This document shows, one piece after another, positions 54,663 to 63,162 of a DNA stretch of 64,000 nt. Under the pieces are notes generated by a model, which was not told the origin of the DNA, did no database searches, and was given only the letters and a program-made list of their open reading frames with translations. This stretch comes from Chitinophagaceae bacterium. GTDB taxonomy: Bacteria > Bacteroidota > Bacteroidia > Chitinophagales > Chitinophagaceae. Numbering within the stretch: the first letter of the stretch is position 1; each line of letters opens with the position of its first letter. The stretch is from contig JAMLGU010000009.1 of assembly GCA_023957575.1 (NCBI GenBank), positions 60,943 to 124,942 of the forward strand, written 5' to 3'. The position numbers were made by a program, and so were the translations under genes.

Positions 54663-56586
54663 AATTTAGGTTAACAGCAATGCCTCCCGAAAACCATCTG
54701 CCCGGCATGGGAGCGCCCAATAAATCGCTATACACCTTGTCAAAAGCGTTATCTACCTGAACAAAAGTCGTTACTTTTTTCTGCAAAACCTGGTAACTTC
54801 CTTTCAGATTTATCAAAAAATAATCTTTGCTTACATAAGCGTTTATCGGGTCTGATTTCTGAGGCTGGCGATTTTTATAAACAGCGGTTATGCTTATGCC
54901 GGCCGGTCCAAAATTATATATTGTCATCAGGTTTGCCAAAAATCGGGCATGAGAGCTGATATAGAAGGAAGGTTGATCTTCGCTGCTTTTACTGTGCAGC
55001 CAAATCAATCCACTATTAAAAATAACAGATTGTTGCTTATTGATTTTTTTTATCATTTGCATATCTGCTTCCACACCGGTTGTATTCACTTCGGCTATAT
55101 TTTTTGCAAGCGCAAAAATACCGCCTTTTACCAAGTTATCTTTTCTGGGCATTTCTGCATAAGGAGTATTTACCCAGTCGATCAGCCGGGTATGAAACCG
55201 TTGAAAAAAAGTTCCCGATAGTTTTATGCCATTTGTACTAAACCAATCAAAGCCGCCTTCATAAGTCCACGACTGCTCTGCCGTCAAACCCTGAAAGCCA
55301 ATGCGTCCGCTTTTTACGGATTGTTTATTAAAATTGTTAAACCGTTCCGTAAAGTCTGCATCACGAATAGATTTGCCGCCACTGGCCCTCAGTTGCACAC
55401 CCTTTACCTTCAGTGATGCATTCAGTTGAGGAATCAGTTCGGCCTTATTGTTGCCGATAATCTCAAGCCTTAAAGAAGGCTGAAGTGAAATATGATTACC
55501 AACCTTTTGAATCAGACTTACAAAAGGCGCTGCCGTATTGATATTGTGATTTCCTCTATCATTAGAAGCAATTGATTTTTTTTGAAAATTGAACCCGGTT
55601 ACAATGGATACTTGTTCCGACATTGATTGCTGAAAAGTAAATAATGCCTGAAACAATGATGAAGTACTTTGATTGGGTGCAGATGCCTCATTAAAAGCAT
55701 ATTCATCATTCAACTCTTTGTATCCGGCATCCAGCGTGATTTTTGAATTATTTTTTTCAAAACCAAGCCTTGCCTGATGCCACCATGAGTTTACTTTTTC
55801 ACTTGCTGTATCACTCAAAAATGTAGTATAAAAATTTTGTGCTGCAAAATCCCTGCTGTCAAAAGCGCTCCTTATAGCCAAGTTCCAGTATGGATTTATT
55901 TTAAACCTGACACCTGCTGAAGCAGTGGTATTGTGAAAAAATCCTCTTGCGCCTCTTTGCATTACTCCTTTGGCATTATTGGAAATAACGCCTGCGCTCA
56001 GGTTTATTCTGCCTGTCTCCAAATAACCTCCGGCATTTACATTAAACAATCCGTACTCTCCGGCAGCAATTTGCACATTCAGTTTGCGACTTTCTGCCTG
56101 AGTGCGACTATTAAAAACTTTGGTAATGATATTAATCACCCCTCCCACCGCATCGGATCCATATATTGCAGAAGAAGCGCCTTTCAAAATTTCGATCCGA
56201 TCAATTTCAGCAGGGCTAATTGGAATATAGGCAGAAAAATGGCCGGTATTAGGGTCATTCAAACGCAAACCGTCAAGGATGACCAAAACCTGCTGAAAAG
56301 TGCCGCCACGAATGGTAATGTCGCTTTGGGAGCCTTGTGGGCCACGACTTTGAATTTCAATACCCGGAATAAACTTGAGTAACTCATCTACCGAATTGAC
56401 GGGTAGTTTTGTAAAATACTCCCCTTTGATGATTGTAATATTTCTGCCCGTTTCGGAACTTCTCTTTTCGGCCATGGAGGAAGTAATGGTAACAGGGTCT
56501 AATATCTGCTCTGTTTGTGCATATACCGAAATATTAATAAACATTAAACTAACCAATATTACTATTTCAATTTTCTTTATTTTCAT
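54661..56586 (-). CDS. TonB-dependent outer-membrane receptor (BtuB-like)
   Basis: About 641 residues: signal peptide (MKIKKIEIVILVSLMF, cleavage near SVYAQ), plug domain with VDELLKFIPGIEIQSRGPQG, SDITIRGGTFQQVLVILDGL and AIYGSDAVGGVINIITKVF, and a 22-strand barrel ending NAFDKVYSDLLGAPMPGRWF. The size and plug are nearest to BtuB/colicin-receptor types that import corrinoids or siderophores. There is no N-terminal carboxypeptidase-like domain, so it is not SusC-like. A small conserved gene lies directly upstream. I prefer the ATG at 56,586 over the one seven codons earlier because it begins the signal peptide. Confidence 0.88.
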   Translation of the reverse strand: MKIKKIEIVILVSLMFINISVYAQTEQILDPVTITSSMAEKRSSETGRNITIIKGEYFTKLPVNSVDELLKFIPGIEIQSRGPQGSQSDITIRGGTFQQVLVILDGLRLNDPNTGHFSAYIPISPAEIDRIEILKGASSAIYGSDAVGGVINIITKVFNSRTQAESRKLNVQIAAGEYGLFNVNAGGYLETGRINLSAGVISNNAKGVMQRGARGFFHNTTASAGVRFKINPYWNLAIRSAFDSRDFAAQNFYTTFLSDTASEKVNSWWHQARLGFEKNNSKITLDAGYKELNDEYAFNEASAPNQSTSSLFQALFTFQQSMSEQVSIVTGFNFQKKSIASNDRGNHNINTAAPFVSLIQKVGNHISLQPSLRLEIIGNNKAELIPQLNASLKVKGVQLRASGGKSIRDADFTERFNNFNKQSVKSGRIGFQGLTAEQSWTYEGGFDWFSTNGIKLSGTFFQRFHTRLIDWVNTPYAEMPRKDNLVKGGIFALAKNIAEVNTTGVEADMQMIKKINKQQSVIFNSGLIWLHSKSSEDQPSFYISSHARFLANLMTIYNFGPAGISITAVYKNRQPQKSDPINAYVSKDYFLINLKGSYQVLQKKVTTFVQVDNAFDKVYSDLLGAPMPGRWFSGGIAVNLN

Positions 56587-56603
56587 ACAATTAGTTGATT
56601 TAT

Positions 56604-56957
56604 TCAAATTATAAAAATAAAAAAGCCGAAAATCACAAATGTTTTCAGCTTCAAAAAAATACTCTTAATATTATAAAAGGCAAAATCAGCATGGGTGTTA
56701 TTATTTTGAAAACCCAATATCTGACTTTGAATAGCTTCATTTTTAAAAATGTCGTCATTTTCTTCCTTTCGTGCTATATCAAAAATATATGCAGAAAGTG
56801 AAAACAGATTGTTTTGCTTGTTTAAAAGTCTGTCAGCAATAACGTTTTTAATTTTTCCGATAGTAACATGTTTGCTCACACTCTTGAAAAGAGCATAAGA
56901 CTTCCGGCTCCATTTCCTGAAGCGAATTGATTGTACCTTATGCTTTTTTATAATCAC
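56604..56957 (-). CDS. Small conserved protein with RFRKWSRK motif, unknown function
   Basis: About 117 residues from GTG at 56,957 (an upstream extension would overlap the MGMT-like gene). The N-terminus KKHKVQSIRFRKWSRKSYAL, followed by FKSVSKHVTIGKIKNVIADR, is a pattern I recall from short Bacteroidota proteins encoded next to corrinoid-type TonB receptors, where it can also form the leader of the receptor. The C-terminus is hydrophobic (FVIFGFFIFII) and could be a membrane anchor. It ends 17 bases before the receptor gene, so the two form a unit. Function unknown. Confidence 0.6.
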   Translation of the reverse strand: MIIKKHKVQSIRFRKWSRKSYALFKSVSKHVTIGKIKNVIADRLLNKQNNLFSLSAYIFDIARKEENDDIFKNEAIQSQILGFQNNNTHADFAFYNIKSIFLKLKTFVIFGFFIFII

Positions 56958-56967
56958 TTTTAATACA

Positions 56968-57369
56968 TTAAATTGACAACTCTGTAGCAGGATTCCAAAA
57001 TTTATTTTTGAAATCAACCACCTTATCATTCACTACTTTTGTACCTTCTTTAGCCAGCAGTTCTTCCATTTTTGTAGGCGTTTCAAAATAAAATTTCCCT
57101 GTAAGTAATCCCATACTGTTCACTACTCTGTGTGCCGGTACTTTTGGCCTTTCCAGATGGCTTACATTCATTGCCCAACCTACCATTCTCGCCGATTTTC
57201 CGGTGCCGATGCATTTGGCAATAGCTCCAAAGGAAGTAACCCTTCCTTTTGGTATTTTTCTTACAATATCATATACCTGATGAAAAAAATCCCCGTCCTT
57301 TAATCCGGAAGGTTTAACAGAAATCAAACCGGTTTTATCCTTGCTTTTCTTCTCTTTTTTTTCTTTCAT
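56968..57369 (-). CDS. Alkyltransferase-like protein (MGMT family without active cysteine)
   Basis: The 133-residue protein has the DNA-binding domain of O6-alkylguanine-DNA alkyltransferases: YDIVRKIPKGRVTSFGAIAK, ARMVGWAMN and KVPAHRVVNSMGLL. The alkyl-accepting cysteine of PCHR is alanine here (A79 in PAHR), which defines alkyltransferase-like (ATL) proteins; these bind alkylated guanine and hand it to nucleotide excision repair. The lysine-rich N-terminus (MKEKKEKKSKDK) is variable. Its start overlaps the end of the DUF5522 gene by 35 bases. Confidence 0.92.
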   Translation of the reverse strand: MKEKKEKKSKDKTGLISVKPSGLKDGDFFHQVYDIVRKIPKGRVTSFGAIAKCIGTGKSARMVGWAMNVSHLERPKVPAHRVVNSMGLLTGKFYFETPTKMEELLAKEGTKVVNDKVVDFKNKFWNPATELSI

Positions 57370-57532
57370 TTAAGAGTTGCGTCTTTTTGGGTTCCGGAAC
57401 ATTTTTATAATCATAAGGGCAATTCAGACAACCGTTTCCGCAGCAGTAACCGCGCGATAGCAGATACTCTCTGGTCAGGGCTGTATTTCCACCTTCATTT
57501 GTATAGCTCAAATCATCATCTTTCCAGTTCAT
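57335..57532 (-). CDS. DUF5522 cysteine-rich small protein
   Basis: The 65-residue protein has TREYLLSRGYCCGNGCLNCP, the conserved core of DUF5522, with four cysteines (CC-x3-C-x2-C) that could bind a metal. No role is known. It overlaps the trmB gene end by 17 bases and the ATL gene start by 35 bases, so the three are tightly packed and probably translated together. Confidence 0.88.
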   Translation of the reverse strand: MNWKDDDLSYTNEGGNTALTREYLLSRGYCCGNGCLNCPYDYKNVPEPKKTQLLNERKKREEKQG

Positions 57533-58223
57533 ACCTGATAGCTTCTTTTAACTTTAAATCCATTTCAACACCGGCAAATTGTTCAGGCAAAGTAAAACAT
57601 AAATAATGAATTCTGCTGCTTTGGGCAATATCGATCGCTTCGTAATGGGTTTTTATGGAGAGTTCCTGGCTTACAACAGTCTGGCTATATACATCATCAA
57701 TATCTGAAATAATATTGCATTGATACATGGATAGCACTTCTTTGGTGAACCGATACAAATCAGGACTGTCGGTTTTTAAATGAATTTTTCCACCCGGTTT
57801 TAAAATCTGCTGATATAATCTTAAAAAACGAGGATGAGTCAATCTTTTTTTTGCTTTTGAAAACCTGAGTTGCGGATCGGGAAAGGTAATCCAGATTTCA
57901 TCTACTTCACCCGGTGCAAAATATTTCTGCAATTGCTCAATCTGGGTTCTCAAAAAGGCCACATTATTCAGTTCTTCCTGTATCGCCTTTTTGGCGCCAA
58001 CCCATATACGATTGCCTTTTATGTCTATGCCAATAAAATTCTTTTGTGGGTAAAGCCGGGCAAGACCGAGCGTGTATTCTCCTTTTCCGCAAGCCAGTTC
58101 GAGAGTCAGCCGGTTTTCATTTTTAAAATGACGCTTCCAGTGGCCTGCTATATTTTCAGGCAACTGGAGCACATTTGAAAAAGTGTTTAATTCTGCAAAA
58201 CGAATTAATTTTTTTTGTCCCAA
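57516..58223 (-). CDS. trmB: tRNA (guanine-N7-)-methyltransferase
   Basis: The 235-residue class I methyltransferase has ELACGKGEYTLGLARLYPQK (SAM motif I), FIGIDIKGNRIWVGAKKAIQ, VDEIWITFPDPQLRFSKAKK and KPGGKIHLKTDSPDLY, all typical of TrmB, which makes m7G46 in tRNA. Most TrmB proteins have FPDPWPKKRH at the third site; here PDPQLRFSKAKKRL is the variant common in Bacteroidota. Length normal. It starts a run with DUF5522 and the ATL gene. Confidence 0.95.
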   Translation of the reverse strand: MGQKKLIRFAELNTFSNVLQLPENIAGHWKRHFKNENRLTLELACGKGEYTLGLARLYPQKNFIGIDIKGNRIWVGAKKAIQEELNNVAFLRTQIEQLQKYFAPGEVDEIWITFPDPQLRFSKAKKRLTHPRFLRLYQQILKPGGKIHLKTDSPDLYRFTKEVLSMYQCNIISDIDDVYSQTVVSQELSIKTHYEAIDIAQSSRIHYLCFTLPEQFAGVEMDLKLKEAIRYELER

Positions 58224-58254
58224 AAAATTCTTTTTTAGGTTAATGAATCAATAA

Positions 58255-59181
58255 TTAAAATTTCACCATCAGCCCCACGCCCAACATAGACTTTACCTGC
58301 AGGCCTGCCGATTTTCCTGAAGCGCCGAACATTCTTACGTCATCATCATATATCATATCCACATTGTAAGTAAGCGCCAGGGCTTTGCTCAACCTCATAC
58401 TGAGCATATTGGTAAAATACAAGTCCACATTCTGCGGATTGTGAAGATAATTGGAGAATAAATCCATTCTACTCTTGAAAGAAATATTTTTATTAAATTC
58501 TTTGAAGTAATTAATTGTGGCAAAAGCGCCTAATTCTGTCTTAACATGCTTGCCCGAGTCAACAGAATATGCGCCTCTGTCCGAAAGGTATTTATTAGCT
58601 ACAATTGTCCATCTTACTGTGGCCGGAGAAAGAAATGCAGAAAAGCCTTTGCCGGATTTATATTCGATACCGGGGCTTACCAAGACATACGCAGGTGATA
58701 AAAAAGTAGAAGAAAATGTTTTTTTACTTCCATCGTAGGTGTAGCCATCAAAAAGCTGAGACCTTAAATTCACCAATGCGCCCACATTCCACTTAGGAGC
58801 AATATCATATCCGTATTTTGACAAAAAGTCAATTCGGTCATCATTCTTTCTGCCGCTCAAAGAAGTTGTTTGCAGATAGCCTAAATTAAAATCTAAAGTA
58901 TTGTCCCAGGAATGTTTGTCCTTTTTATAAAAAGCATACATTCCAAGATTTGAATTCACTGCCAATGAAAACTTATCGCCCCCCGCAGCCCAGTTGTTTA
59001 AAGAACCTTGTGCCGCATTAATATTAAAAAACCCTCCCTTTTTCCATAACTTTTTAGTGGTATCAGAAGCATCCTTAGCAATGGTACGCGAAGCAGATTG
59101 TTTCAACTCCTTTACAGTATTGTCCTGTGCAAATACCACTACCGAAGTAAATAACGACACTAAAAAAAATAATTTCTTCAT
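58255..59181 (-). CDS. DUF3078 outer-membrane-like protein
   Basis: About 308 residues: signal peptide (MKKLFFLVSLFTSVV, cleavage near VFAQD), then NINAAQGSLNNWAAGGDKFS, the NxxQ...S.NW..GG signature of DUF3078, and alternating beta-strands to the end (QVKSMLGVGLMVKF), which suggests a small outer-membrane barrel. No function is known. I chose ATG 59,181 rather than the one seven codons earlier because the predicted promoter overlaps that longer start. Confidence 0.9.
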   Translation of the reverse strand: MKKLFFLVSLFTSVVVFAQDNTVKELKQSASRTIAKDASDTTKKLWKKGGFFNINAAQGSLNNWAAGGDKFSLAVNSNLGMYAFYKKDKHSWDNTLDFNLGYLQTTSLSGRKNDDRIDFLSKYGYDIAPKWNVGALVNLRSQLFDGYTYDGSKKTFSSTFLSPAYVLVSPGIEYKSGKGFSAFLSPATVRWTIVANKYLSDRGAYSVDSGKHVKTELGAFATINYFKEFNKNISFKSRMDLFSNYLHNPQNVDLYFTNMLSMRLSKALALTYNVDMIYDDDVRMFGASGKSAGLQVKSMLGVGLMVKF

Positions 59182-59199
59182 GTTTTTAAGTTTTGGGCG

Positions 59200-59207
59200 C
59201 AAATATA
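59200..59207 (-). promoter_or_regulatory. Predicted -7 element for DUF3078 gene
   Basis: On the minus strand TATATTTG matches TAnnTTTG, 18 bases before the ATG at 59,181. Confidence 0.55.
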
Positions 59208-59322
59208 CCAGATTTTTATTTAGGTACTACCATATAGCCTCCTAAACACTGATTATCAACAGTTTGAACTCAATTAAAGCATTTTAATCTCAATAATAAT
59301 TTCCAACCTTCCGGATTCAAAA

Positions 59323-59353
59323 TTGCTTTGGAGGTCTGCAATTTGTAAATTTG
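59323..59353 (+). promoter_or_regulatory. Predicted promoter of gltX
   Basis: TTG at 59,323-59,325 and TAAATTTG at 59,346-59,353, separated by 20 bases, fit the Bacteroidota consensus. The -7 box ends four bases before the ATG, so transcription should begin at the start codon itself. Confidence 0.6.
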
Positions 59354-59357
59354 CATC

Positions 59358-60893
59358 ATGAATACCGAAAAAAGAGTCAGAGTACGTTTTGCGCCTTCAC
59401 CAACGGGAGGTTTGCACTTGGGTGGTGTAAGAACAGTGTTATATAATTATTTATATGCCAAAAAACACGGTGGCGATTTTATATTGCGAATAGAGGATAC
59501 CGACCAAACCCGTTTTGTGCCGGGTGCCGAAGAATATATTTTTGATTGCCTTAAATGGTGTGGGCTAAATCCTGATGAAAGCGTGAGAAATGAAGGCCCT
59601 TATGGCCCTTACAGGCAAAGTGAAAGAAAAGAAAAATACAGACTTTATGCCGAAGAGTTGATTGCCGAAGGGCATGCCTACTACGCATTTGACACTCCCG
59701 AAGAACTGGACGAAATGCGCCGGAAATATAAAAATGATGAAAACCCACAACCTCAGTACGATAATAAGGTTCGGATGCGTATGAAAAACTCACTCACCCT
59801 TTCGGGAGAAGATGTACATGAATTGATCCGCAGCAATACGCCTTACGTTATTCGCATAAAAATGCCTGAAAACGAAACAGTTAGTTTTAACGATATGATT
59901 CGTGGCGAAGTAAGTTTTAATACATCATTAGTGGATGATAAAGTGCTGCTGAAAGCTGACGGAATGCCAACCTACCATCTGGCTGTGGTGGTGGATGACC
60001 ATCTGATGAAGATAAGCCATGCCTTTCGGGGTGAAGAATGGCTACCCAGCGCACCGGTACATATTCTGTTGTGGAAATACTTGTTTGGATTAGATAAAAT
60101 GCCACACTGGGCACACTTTCCGCTGATATTGGGGCCAAACGGTAAGCTCAGCAAAAGAGACGGGCTAAAATATGGTTTCCCTGTTTTTGCAATGAACTGG
60201 ACAGATTCCAAAACCGGAGAATTGACAGAAGGTTTTAAAGAAAAGGGATTTTTGCCCGAAGCATTTATCAATCTGCTGGCGCTTTTAGGATGGAATGACG
60301 GCACCGAACAGGAAGTGTTTTCGATTGACGAACTAATTGAGAAATTTTCAATGGGTAGGGTGCATAGTGCAGGTGCAAAATTCGACTATGAAAAAGCAAA
60401 ATGGTTCAACCATGAATGGATTAAGAAATTGGATGCCGGCAGCCTGAAAGAAAGAGTGGTGGAAGTACTCGAAGCAAAAAATGTGAAAGTACAGGATGAG
60501 AAATTACTGTTAAAAGTGATAGAACTTGTGAAAGACAGATGTACCCTGCTGACAGATTTTTATGAACAATCGGCGTATTTTTTCAAAACACCCGAAAATA
60601 TTGACCTCTCGCCTATTCAACCTAAGTGGAATGATAAAAAGAACCTATTCTTTATTGAATTGCTACGCAATTTTGAATTGGAAAATAGCTGGGAGGCACA
60701 TCAATTGGAAAATTCTTTTAAGGAGATTGCTTCAGTGAATGACCTGAAACCGGGAGAGGTGATGCTGCCTTTGCGCATCATGCTGGTAGGTGGTAAATTT
60801 GGACCTCATGTTTTTGATATCGCAGCGCTTTTAGGAAAAGCAGAAACTATCCAAAGGGTAAAAGCGACCTTGAAGGTACTCGAAGGAGCATAG
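59358..60893 (+). CDS. gltX: Glutamate--tRNA ligase
   Basis: The 511-residue class I aminoacyl-tRNA synthetase has the HIGH-type motif FAPSPTGGLHLGGVRT, FILRIEDTDQTRF, the KMSKS equivalent NGKLSKRDG, and the all-helical anticodon-binding domain with a tail that ends FDIAALLGKAETIQRVKATL. Length is normal for bacterial GluRS. The start at 59,358 is supported by the promoter placement. It is a single plus-strand gene. No clear terminator follows, only two REP-like dyads. Confidence 0.97.
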   Translation: MNTEKRVRVRFAPSPTGGLHLGGVRTVLYNYLYAKKHGGDFILRIEDTDQTRFVPGAEEYIFDCLKWCGLNPDESVRNEGPYGPYRQSERKEKYRLYAEELIAEGHAYYAFDTPEELDEMRRKYKNDENPQPQYDNKVRMRMKNSLTLSGEDVHELIRSNTPYVIRIKMPENETVSFNDMIRGEVSFNTSLVDDKVLLKADGMPTYHLAVVVDDHLMKISHAFRGEEWLPSAPVHILLWKYLFGLDKMPHWAHFPLILGPNGKLSKRDGLKYGFPVFAMNWTDSKTGELTEGFKEKGFLPEAFINLLALLGWNDGTEQEVFSIDELIEKFSMGRVHSAGAKFDYEKAKWFNHEWIKKLDAGSLKERVVEVLEAKNVKVQDEKLLLKVIELVKDRCTLLTDFYEQSAYFFKTPENIDLSPIQPKWNDKKNLFFIELLRNFELENSWEAHQLENSFKEIASVNDLKPGEVMLPLRIMLVGGKFGPHVFDIAALLGKAETIQRVKATLKVLEGA

Positions 60894-60902
60894 GTTACCA
60901 AT

Positions 60903-60968
60903 ATGCCATCCCTACGGGATTTAGGAGACCGTTTATTTTCCGCAAATTATGCCATCCCTACGGGATTT
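60903..60968. repeat. Two REP-like dyads with core CCCTACGGGATTT
   Basis: Two exact 20-base copies (ATGCCATCCCTACGGGATTT) at 60,903-60,922 and 60,949-60,968, 46 bases apart. ATCCC and GGGAT around TAC form a small dyad. Such sequences are, as I recall, dispersed in many copies in some Bacteroidota genomes. They lie between the convergent gltX and GH2 genes. Confidence 0.8.
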
Positions 60969-61030
60969 TAGAGATGGGCTGTTTTTCGAAAATAATAAGG
61001 CTCCCCTGTCAAATTGCTATATTTTTACTC

Positions 61031-63061
61031 TTAATATTTTACCACACAACCATCTCTTAGTAAAGGTTTTCCGCCTGAAACAACTTCTATTTTATTATCG
61101 CCTTTTTCAAGCGAAATGTTTTCCCACTTCACCATATTCAACTCGTCAGCTTTTTTCTTGCCATAAGACTTCCCGTTGATGAAAAGTTCTGCACCACCGG
61201 TATTGGTAAAGGCCATAAAGTTTTGAAGCGGGTTTTGCCTCCGGGTATTTCTTTTCTCCGCCAGATAAATCATTGGCTCGGAATTCCAGTTGGCTTTATA
61301 AAAATAAAAAGCATCCTTTTTTACCTTTCGGTTGAAGGTTACTAAGCCTTTGTCATTGATGCCCGGCCTGTCGCCCTCGTGACGATGGCCTGCGCCAAAA
61401 TCAAACATATTCCATATATATGTACCCCAAACGAAAGGCCGCTGTGCAAAGGTTCGCCAGTTTTCAATGTGATAGTAAGTCTGCCAGTTTTCGGGATGCC
61501 ACCAGCTAACCGGCGTTGTCTGTTTCAGTGAGTCCTGCTGATGATAGATGCTGGCGCCTGCGCCATATTCGCTAATTCCTATTTTCAACTGCGGATATCT
61601 TTGATGTGTATCGTCAAGCCACTTGCCGAGATTGGCAGGTGTGCCGCCATACCAACCGTCGTATCTGTTCCAGGCAATCAGGTCACTAATAAAATTAAGG
61701 TCTCCACCCTGATTGCTTGCGGCAGTAGTGGAGCGGGTAGGGTCTTCCTGATGAGCCAGCACATTAAGTTCTTTTACAAATTCTACCGGATTATCGCCCT
61801 GCTCTTTGATTTCATTAAATAACCCCCAGAAACAGATTGATGGGTGATTATAATTTTGTCGGATCAGTTCTTTCAACTGCAATTTACCATTTTCTTTAAA
61901 CGCAACTAAATCCACAAAACCTTTATCAGCATAGCCGCCCGGTCCTACAAACGGAATTTCGGCCCAAATAACCATCCCTGTTTCATCTGAAAGGTCATAT
62001 ATTTTTTTCGACTGATGATAATGTGCCAGGCGGATTGAGTTTACACCCATCTCAGCCATGATGTCCATATCTTCCTGATGATGTTCGGGATGCAGGGCAT
62101 TACCAATCTCAGCCCTGTCCTGATGACGGCATACACCTCTCAACGGTAAATGGCTTCCATTCAGGAAAAATCCCTTGTTCGCATCCACATGATAAAATCT
62201 CAAACCAAGCGGCTGCACCACCTTATCAAGCGCAAGCGAGCCATCTTCCACAGAGGTTTCCACCCGATACATAAACGGATCTTTTCTGCCGTTCCATAGG
62301 TGAGGATTCTTAATACTAAATTGTAAAAGCGCTTCTTTATTGCTATTTTTATTCACTGTAACGGATTGCTTTTGCGACTGAACCAATCTGTCTTTATCAA
62401 AAATCTTTACTGTAACATTTACAGTCTTATCAGCATTGTCTGAATTTGATAAAATTACTTTGGCATCAATATCGGCATTGGCCGCAGAAACATTTTTCTG
62501 GCTGAAATACACACCGGGTGAAGCAAAATCAAGAGGTGTAATACAGATTTTTTCAGTAATCAGCAGGTGAACGTCTCTGTAAATTCCTCCATAAAAATTG
62601 AAATCGCCCACTAACGGCATTACATCGAGTTGCACACTGTTATTCACCCGAACCAGTATTTCATTATTAACGCCATATTTTACCTGATCAGTAATTTCAA
62701 AGATAAAAGCAGCATAACCACCCCTGTGCTCACCCACATGTTTTTTATTGATAAAAAGATTGGTAACCGTATTGGCACCTTCAAAACGGAGAAACAGCCG
62801 CTTGCCCTGCCATTCGGGCTTTACAAAAATATTTTTAACGTAATTACCAATATTTCTTTGATAATCAATCTTTCCCGAAAGGGCATCCTGAGCGTTCCAG
62901 GTGTGCGGCAAGTCCACGCGGCTCCAACTTGAGTTTTCTACCTGGTAATTCATTCTGAAGTTCCAGTTATCATTCAATAAAATATCCTGCCTTTGGGCAA
63001 AGGTAGTAGTTGCAGTTAGGGAAAATGCAGTTACTAAAAGCAAAAAAGAAAACGATTTCAT
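61031..63061 (-). CDS. Glycoside hydrolase family 2 enzyme (beta-galactosidase-like)
   Basis: The 676-residue secreted enzyme has a signal peptide (MKSFSFLLLVTAFSL, cleavage near TFAQR), a GH2 sugar-binding jelly roll (WSRVDLPHTWNAQDALSG, FEGANTVTNLFINKKHVGEH), an immunoglobulin-like domain, then the TIM barrel with GVCRHQDRAEIGNAL, acid/base N416-E417 in FWGLFNEI and nucleophile E498 in GISEYGAG. WGTYIWNMFDFGAGHRHEGD also fits the family. A short C-terminal domain follows. Likely beta-galactosidase or beta-glucuronidase type activity on plant or microbial glycans in the periplasm; the exact sugar is unknown. Confidence 0.93.
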   Translation of the reverse strand: MKSFSFLLLVTAFSLTATTTFAQRQDILLNDNWNFRMNYQVENSSWSRVDLPHTWNAQDALSGKIDYQRNIGNYVKNIFVKPEWQGKRLFLRFEGANTVTNLFINKKHVGEHRGGYAAFIFEITDQVKYGVNNEILVRVNNSVQLDVMPLVGDFNFYGGIYRDVHLLITEKICITPLDFASPGVYFSQKNVSAANADIDAKVILSNSDNADKTVNVTVKIFDKDRLVQSQKQSVTVNKNSNKEALLQFSIKNPHLWNGRKDPFMYRVETSVEDGSLALDKVVQPLGLRFYHVDANKGFFLNGSHLPLRGVCRHQDRAEIGNALHPEHHQEDMDIMAEMGVNSIRLAHYHQSKKIYDLSDETGMVIWAEIPFVGPGGYADKGFVDLVAFKENGKLQLKELIRQNYNHPSICFWGLFNEIKEQGDNPVEFVKELNVLAHQEDPTRSTTAASNQGGDLNFISDLIAWNRYDGWYGGTPANLGKWLDDTHQRYPQLKIGISEYGAGASIYHQQDSLKQTTPVSWWHPENWQTYYHIENWRTFAQRPFVWGTYIWNMFDFGAGHRHEGDRPGINDKGLVTFNRKVKKDAFYFYKANWNSEPMIYLAEKRNTRRQNPLQNFMAFTNTGGAELFINGKSYGKKKADELNMVKWENISLEKGDNKIEVVSGGKPLLRDGCVVKY

Positions 63062-63162
63062 ATTATCTAATTTCAGTTAGAGAATTTTCTAAAATTAGTT
63101 CTTTTTCCTTTGCGAAAAAAGAGAATTTATGAAACTGTTTTCTTTATTTAAAACTTAAAAAA

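Noticed and set aside
56590..56970. Cobalamin riboswitch upstream of the BtuB-like receptor
   Set aside because: The whole interval is taken up by the small upstream gene, and no B12-box-like sequence was recognised.
56958..57029. Longer form of the RFRKWSRK protein starting at 57,029
   Set aside because: The extension overlaps the ATL coding region in another frame and has no conserved features.
60903..60968. Minimal CRISPR from two 20-base repeats
   Set aside because: Only two copies with a dyad core, no cas genes in the window, and the core fits dispersed intergenic repeats better.
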